From NCBI GenBank assembly GCA_022376925.1, contig JAIOJX010000025.1, forward strand, positions 93,647,608 to 93,711,607: a stretch of DNA of 64,000 nucleotides, in the 5' to 3' direction. Both the position numbers and the translations under genes were made by a program. Positions 58,581-64,000 of this stretch are shown here, one piece after another (position 1 is the first letter of the stretch; every line of letters starts with the position of its first letter). The notes beneath the pieces were generated by a model. It did not search any database. It had not been told where the DNA came from and was given only the letters and a program-made list of their open reading frames with translations. Origin of the DNA: Tragulus kanchil (taxonomy: Eukaryota; Chordata; Mammalia; Artiodactyla; Tragulidae).

Positions 58581-60699
58581 AAATGTGGTGCCAGGAAATA
58601 CAGGTTTCCACACATGACTTTATACATTTTGATGATATTCGAGTTATTTTGGCTTCCACCCAGATCCATGTGACAGGAAAACCTCATTCTTATTTGTTAT
58701 CCCGTGATCTCTTAAGGTTGTAGATCCTAATAACTAGATGATCTTCAATTTACTGAGTACATATATGAATATCCTCATGATGGTCTTTGACACTTTGAGA
58801 TAGTGTGAGGTAATGGGTGGGAGGATGCAAATTTGGGAAGATCATGACTGAGCCAAGTTACTCTGCATTAGAACTGGTCCTGAGGCATGCGTGTGTTGTG
58901 AATGTGCGTGTGTGTAAATTTGTTGAAATCCTTCATCTACTCTTGGCGTTTCAGCTGTATTCTCTTTATCGTTGATGGCTCATACCTTAAGGAATTCTTG
59001 TCATCTTTGTGAGGTATTAAGAGGAAAAGTAGATTAACTCATCTTTAACTGAAAGTTCTCTTATGACTTTTTCCTACACTGGATTTTAAATACAACAGAA
59101 TTGACTTATTTTTTACCGAAATACAATGTACATATGATAAAACTGACCCTTTTAAAGTGTACACTTCGGTGGAATTTACTGTGTTCACTGAGGGCAATCA
59201 TCACTATCTGGATTTAGAATATTTTTATCACTTCCAAAAGAAATTCCAAGCCCATTAGTATACACTCCACATCCCTTCCCCAGGTCCCCCTTCTACTCCT
59301 GCTAGCCCTAGGCAAGCACTTCTTTCTGTCTATGTAGATTTGCCTATTATGGCCATTTCTTATAAATGGAATCACATAATATGTTGTTTTTTGTGACTTC
59401 TTTGGCTTAGCACAAGTTTCAAAGTTCATTATGTTGGAATGTGTATCAGTACTTCGTTCTTTTATGGCCGGGTAATATTCTGTTGCATGACTATACTACA
59501 TTGTACTTACACATTCGTCCATTGATGGGCATTTGGGTTGTTTTCACTTGTTGACTCATACAGTTATTGCTGCTGTGAACATTTTATACAAGTTCTTCTA
59601 TGAACATATGTGTTAATTTCTCTTGAGTATCTGCTTATTGGAAATGTGGTGCCAGGAAATACAGGTTTCCACACATGACTTTATACATTTTGATGATATT
59701 CGAGTTATTTTGGCTTCCACCCAGATCCATGTGACAGGAAAACCTCATTCTTATTTGTTATCCCGTGATCTCTTAAGGTTGTAGATCCTAATAACTAGAT
59801 GATCTTCAATTTACTGAGTACATATATGAATATCCTCATGATGGTCTTTGACACTTTGAGATAGTGTGAGGTAATGGGTGGGAGGATGCAAATTTGGGAA
59901 GATCATGACTGAGCCAAGTTACTCTGCATTAGAACTGGTCCTGAGGCATGCGTGTGTTGTGAATGTGCGTGTGTGTAAATTTGTTGAAATCCTTCATCTA
60001 CTCTTGGCGTTTCAGCTGTATTCTCTTTATCGTTGATGGCTCATACCTTAAGGAATTCTTGTCATCTTTGTGAGGTATTAAGAGGAAAAGTAGATTAACT
60101 CATCTTTAACTGAAAGTTCTCTTATGACTTTTTCCTACACTGGATTTTAAATACAACAGAATTGACTTATTTTTTACCGAAATACAATGTACATATGATA
60201 AAACTGACCCTTTTAAAGTGTACACTTCGGTGGAATTTACTGTGTTCACTGAGGGCAATCATCACTATCTGGATTTAGAATATTTTTATCACTTCCAAAA
60301 GAAATTCCAAGCCCATTAGTATACACTCCACATCCCTTCCCCAGGTCCCCCTTCTACTCCTGCTAGCCCTAGGCAAGCACTTCTTTCTGTCTATGTAGAT
60401 TTGCCTATTATGGCCATTTCTTATAAATGGAATCACATAATATGTTGTTTTTTGTGACTTCTTTGGCTTAGCACAAGTTTCAAAGTTCATTATGTTGGAA
60501 TGTGTATCAGTACTTCGTTCTTTTATGGCCGGGTAATATTCTGTTGCATGACTATACTACATTGTACTTACACATTCGTCCATTGATGGGCATTTGGGTT
60601 GTTTTCACTTGTTGACTCATACAGTTATTGCTGCTGTGAACATTTTTATACAAGTTCTTCTATGAACATATGTGTTAATTTCTCTTGAGTATCTGCTTA
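58581..60699. repeat. Duplication R: 58581-59637 repeated at 59642-60699
   Basis: Offset 1061-1062 (one extra T in ATTTTTATACAAG). A 4-base joint; ends inside an L1. Confidence 0.96.
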
Positions 60700-60860
60700 G
60701 GAGTGAGACTACTGAGTAAGGTGGTGACTTAAACATTTTACGATACAATTTTCTAACGTAGTTGTACTATTTTACATTCTCCTCAGCAATGAATAGAAGT
60801 CATAATTTCTTTACATCATCAACAATACCTATTATTGTCTGTGGTTTTTATTTTTGTTAT
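59095..60860 (-). mobile_element. L1M-type 3' end, antisense (interrupted by duplication R)
   Basis: CTTTTAAAGTGTACACTTCG, GGGCAATCATCACTATCTGG, TATAAATGGAATCACATAAT, TTCTTTTATGGCCGGGTAAT and TTTGGGTTGTTTTCACTTGT match the antisense order of old L1M 3' ends. After 60699 the element continues (GGAGTGAGACTACTGAGTAA) in the second copy only. Confidence 0.85.
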
Positions 60861-60953
60861 CTTCATAGTACAGGCATATAATTTCTTTACGTCATCAACA
60901 ATACCTATTATTGTCTGTGATTTTTATTTTCGTTATCCTCCTGGTACAGGCAG
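60802..60953. repeat. 76-bp tandem repeat, slightly diverged
   Basis: Units at 60802-60877 and 60878-60953, both with ATAATTTCTTTAC, CAACAATACCTATTATTGTC and GGTACAGGCA/AGTACAGGCA. A few substitutions show it predates the 1.1-kb duplications. Confidence 0.88.
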
Positions 60954-61743
60954 TAGACTTTTGTAATAGCGTGAAGATTATAGGCTTGAAGGGGGAAAAA
61001 GAGAGATCCAGTAGCTCCAGGGTCATGAAAATAATGTCTGTTGGGGATTTTTAGAATGAATTATCACAAACTGAGTGAGATACTCAGTAAATTCTGTACC
61101 TTTCATGAATGCTTTCATGAGGAGGTCTTCTTTAGACCGAGCTGGAGGCAGGAAAGAGAGAATAGCCAACAAAGAAGTTACTAAAAAAAAAGTAAAACCA
61201 CCTGTATCAATAGGATCAACTCATAAAATACTGAAAATTTGCTAAAATAGTGTCAGTTTGAAGGGATGCCAACTGACATGCTTGAAGGCACCTGCAGCTC
61301 TCCCTGAACTGTGTTAATCTATGCCCCAAAACCCTCCTTTGCTGAGCTGATGGACTTAGTCAGCGCTTACACTGATTTCATAAACCATTTGAAGACGTCA
61401 GGGGAAGGAGGAGACATCCAAACAGTCTTAAATAACTTGGGCTGTGGCTTAGGTAACAGGACACCAAGTCAGTCCCGTCCTCTTACAGCTGAGCAATCGT
61501 GTCCCCTGGATCAGTACTGAGGGGTGGGTAGAAGAGGAGTAATATGATTTGCACTGAATCTACGTACTTCCTGTACTTTGCTCACTTACAATATCACTAG
61601 ATTTATGGAGAAAGCAAAGTTTTATTGGCTGGGATATTGCCGGTATTGTTGAAGATTAACATCCTTGTGGGAGGCTCCCCCTCCTATATGGTCTGACAGT
61701 TCTTCCCACTCGCTTGTGTACAGACTTTCCCACACTATAAACA
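60954..61743. other. FAM13A intron 3, nothing recognised
   Basis: A 69-residue frame at 61311-61520 shows no recognisable family. Confidence 0.5.
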
Positions 61744-63915
61744 AGATCTTTGGGTGTTACATGTTTGTGTCTCACATTTAGCCAAGATGTGAGCTCCCAG
61801 TTTTGCTATTTAGATAGAGTATTTTACATGCTTGCTATATTTTTAATTGAGGTCTTTGTCCCCACTGAGTGGCATTCAGCACTCAGTAAATGCCCACAGA
61901 ATAGATTTGCTGATGTACTGCTTGACGTCAAGAGTTCGTTTTTAGTTTTAGGACTGAAATGTAAAGCATCACCCAGTTCTTTGTTCTTCCCGTGCCCCTT
62001 GCCTTGCCTTTCACATGTTGGTCCATTCGGGGAGTGGGAGTGTCAATCTAGATACCAGCTAACTTGGCAGTAAACACACCTCTGCATCTTGCAGAAGCTA
62101 ATCAGAAATGATAAGATTTGTAGTTTCATTAATGACATCTAGGAGTAGGCTGTCATTTATTAATTTTTATTAGTTACTTTATCATCCTGTCCTTTGAGAA
62201 ATTTGTGTGAGAACTTTGTCATGGGAAAGGGTTGCAAAAAAGCTGTAAGAATATAACCTCTCCTTTCACATGGAAAAATACCAGTTCCATTAATCATAAG
62301 ATGGAATTATGTACATAAACTTCTCATCACTCTAAAGACGTGATCCCACTCATGAGGAATGAAACACAGAGGGAAAACCCAGTCTAATGTAGGAGAGCTG
62401 ACATTTTATAATTGTTTTCCCATTCTTCTGTGCTTGCATGTTTAGAAAGCAACCGAATTCATGTGTTGTTTATTGTTAGAGGTTTCATGAAGCATTTTGA
62501 GTCCACACATTCTTAGACGCTTTTGTACAATGTTAAGCTATTTTCCCCACATAGGCCCCAGGACCTAAGAAGTTATATTTGATTGTAAATGAATGAAGAC
62601 TTCTCCTTCCTACTGCTCACCAGTTTTGCTTGTTTGTTTGTGGACTCAAAAAACACTTCTTAAGTACCGACATGTCTGAGACAGCGTGCTGGGTGCTGTA
62701 TGATTATGACACAATAGTAATCTTTATCGGTGTGCATTGGTCAGATCATGTGCTCTGAGGTCAGAATGCCGGATTTGAGAGGCAGGCTACTTGGTAGTGG
62801 TGTGAACATGGAAAAGCCTCTTATTTGCTATTTAGAATAAAAGATCTTTGGGTGTTACATGTTTGTGTCTCACATTTAGCCAAGATGTGAGCTCCCAGTT
62901 TTGCTATTTAGATAGAGTATTTTACATGCTTGCTATATTTTTAATTGAGGTCTTTGTCCCCACTGAGTGGCATTCAGCACTCAGTAAATGCCCACAGAAT
63001 AGATTTGCTGATGTACTGCTTGACGTCAAGAGTTCGTTTTTAGTTTTAGGACTGAAATGTAAAGCATCACCCAGTTCTTTGTTCTTCCCGTGCCCCTTGC
63101 CTTGCCTTTCACATGTTGGTCCATTCGGGGAGTGGGAGTGTCAATCTAGATACCAGCTAACTTGGCAGTAAACACACCTCTGCATCTTGCAGAAGCTAAT
63201 CAGAAATGATAAGATTTGTAGTTTCATTAATGACATCTAGGAGTAGGCTGTCATTTATTAATTTTTATTAGTTACTTTATCATCCTGTCCTTTGAGAAAT
63301 TTGTGTGAGAACTTTGTCATGGGAAAGGGTTGCAAAAAAGCTGTAAGAATATAACCTCTCCTTTCACATGGAAAAATACCAGTTCCATTAATCATAAGAT
63401 GGAATTATGTACATAAACTTCTCATCACTCTAAAGACGTGATCCCACTCATGAGGAATGAAACACAGAGGGAAAACCCAGTCTAATGTAGGAGAGCTGAC
63501 ATTTTATAATTGTTTTCCCATTCTTCTGTGCTTGCATGTTTAGAAAGCAACCGAATTCATGTGTTGTTTATTGTTAGAGGTTTCATGAAGCATTTTGAGT
63601 CCACACATTCTTAGACGCTTTTGTACAATGTTAAGCTATTTTCCCCACATAGGCCCCAGGACCTAAGAAGTTATATTTGATTGTAAATGAATGAAGACTT
63701 CTCCTTCCTACTGCTCACCAGTTTTGCTTGTTTGTTTGTGGACTCAAAAAACACTTCTTAAGTACCGACATGTCTGAGACAGCGTGCTGGGTGCTGTATG
63801 ATTATGACACAATAGTAATCTTTATCGGTGTGCATTGGTCAGATCATGTGCTCTGAGGTCAGAATGCCGGATTTGAGAGGCAGGCTACTTGGTAGTGGTG
63901 TGAACATGGAAAAGT
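61744..63915. repeat. Duplication S: 61744-62817 repeated at 62842-63915
   Basis: Offset exactly 1098 with no difference seen; a 24-base joint (62818-62841). The identical 107-residue frames at 61750 and 62848 are read-outs of this unit, not a gene pair. The first copy stops within an MIR. Confidence 0.96.
62740..62817 (+). mobile_element. MIR 5' fragment, cut at a duplication joint
   Basis: GATCATGTGCTCTGAGGTCA, GGTAGTGGTGTGAACATGGA stops at GAAAAG where the joint begins. The intact form is at 63838. Confidence 0.65.
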
Positions 63916-63950
63916 TATTTAATGTCTCTGTTTCAGCCTAGTCATCTCTA
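63838..63950 (+). mobile_element. MIR SINE, longer copy
   Basis: As the fragment at 62740, but followed by the expected GTTATTTAATGTCTCTGTTT middle part of MIR. Confidence 0.72.
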
Positions 63951-64000
63951 GGTAGGGATGTGTGAGATTGCTACTTCTGCTGTGACAATTTACCAGAAAT

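Noticed and set aside
61311..61520. 69-residue frame with a protein-like composition
   Set aside because: I could not match it to any family from memory; a database search would decide, but there is no other coding evidence.
61750..63171. Two identical 107-residue open frames that look like a tandem gene pair
   Set aside because: They are the same non-coding stretch read twice because of duplication S; no recognisable domain, and they lie in a FAM13A intron.
1..64000. Regularly spaced repeats suggestive of a CRISPR-like or satellite array
   Set aside because: Each pair is a different sequence; no common repeat unit or spacer structure exists, and the host is a mammal.
1..64000. True segmental or tandem duplication burst in the animal
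   Set aside because: Uniform unit size, near-identity, arbitrary borders, damaged right ends and halved SINEs fit an assembly error better; kept open only pending read-level evidence.

Overview
This window is nuclear DNA from a ruminant, most likely a pecoran or bovid. The evidence is its repeats: tRNA-Glu-derived Bov-tA and Bov-A2 SINEs, BovB/ART2A 3' ends and CHR-type SINEs, mixed with older mammalian MIR, L1 and MaLR elements. I cannot tell cattle, yak, buffalo, sheep and goat apart from the sequence alone. There are no prokaryotic genes, CRISPR arrays, tRNA genes or rRNA genes. Almost all open reading frames are chance frames in introns or in SINEs.

The only protein-coding gene I can support is the 5' part of FAM13A (long, RhoGAP-bearing isoform) on the + strand. 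Exon 1 encodes a nine-residue N-terminus (ATG at 23282) followed by a strong GTAAGT donor. Exon 2 (37601-37790) and exon 3 (48717-48926) carry the start of the RhoGAP domain, including the arginine-finger loop. Splice phases join cleanly (0, then 1, then 1). Together they give about 142 residues that line up without gaps to the human protein as I remember it. The rest of the gene lies beyond the right edge. Bases 1 to about 22800 are upstream of the gene and hold only repeats and unrecognised AT-rich DNA. The remainder is intron.

The dominant feature is not biological annotation but structure. Nineteen direct near-identical duplications, each about 1.04-1.19 kb, run from end to end. The two copies are adjacent or a few tens of bases apart (up to about 135 bp). 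About 21 kb of the 64 kb (a third) is redundant, so the collapsed sequence would be about 43 kb. Exon 1 is present three times, exon 2 twice plus a 55-bp fragment, and exon 3 once. First copies often end in garbled or gapped sequence. Several first copies cut SINEs or LTRs in half, while the second copy contains the whole element with its target-site duplication. This pattern points strongly to unmerged contig overlaps or faulty gap filling rather than real tandem duplication, and any gene model built on this window should collapse it first.

Layout. 1-22800: upstream flank with duplications A-G, SINEs, a solo retroviral LTR (about 10785-11635), a Bov-tA inserted in a hAT-like element, and a Bov-A2. 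22800-26463: promoter/exon 1 block in duplications H and I. 26464-37600: intron 1, with MIR and L1 and duplications J, K and the start of L. 37601-48716: exon 2 block and intron 2, with duplications L-O, CHR SINEs, Bov-tA, BovB and an MLT1 LTR. 48717-64000: exon 3, then intron 3 with a minus-strand L1, MLT1 LTRs and duplications P-S.
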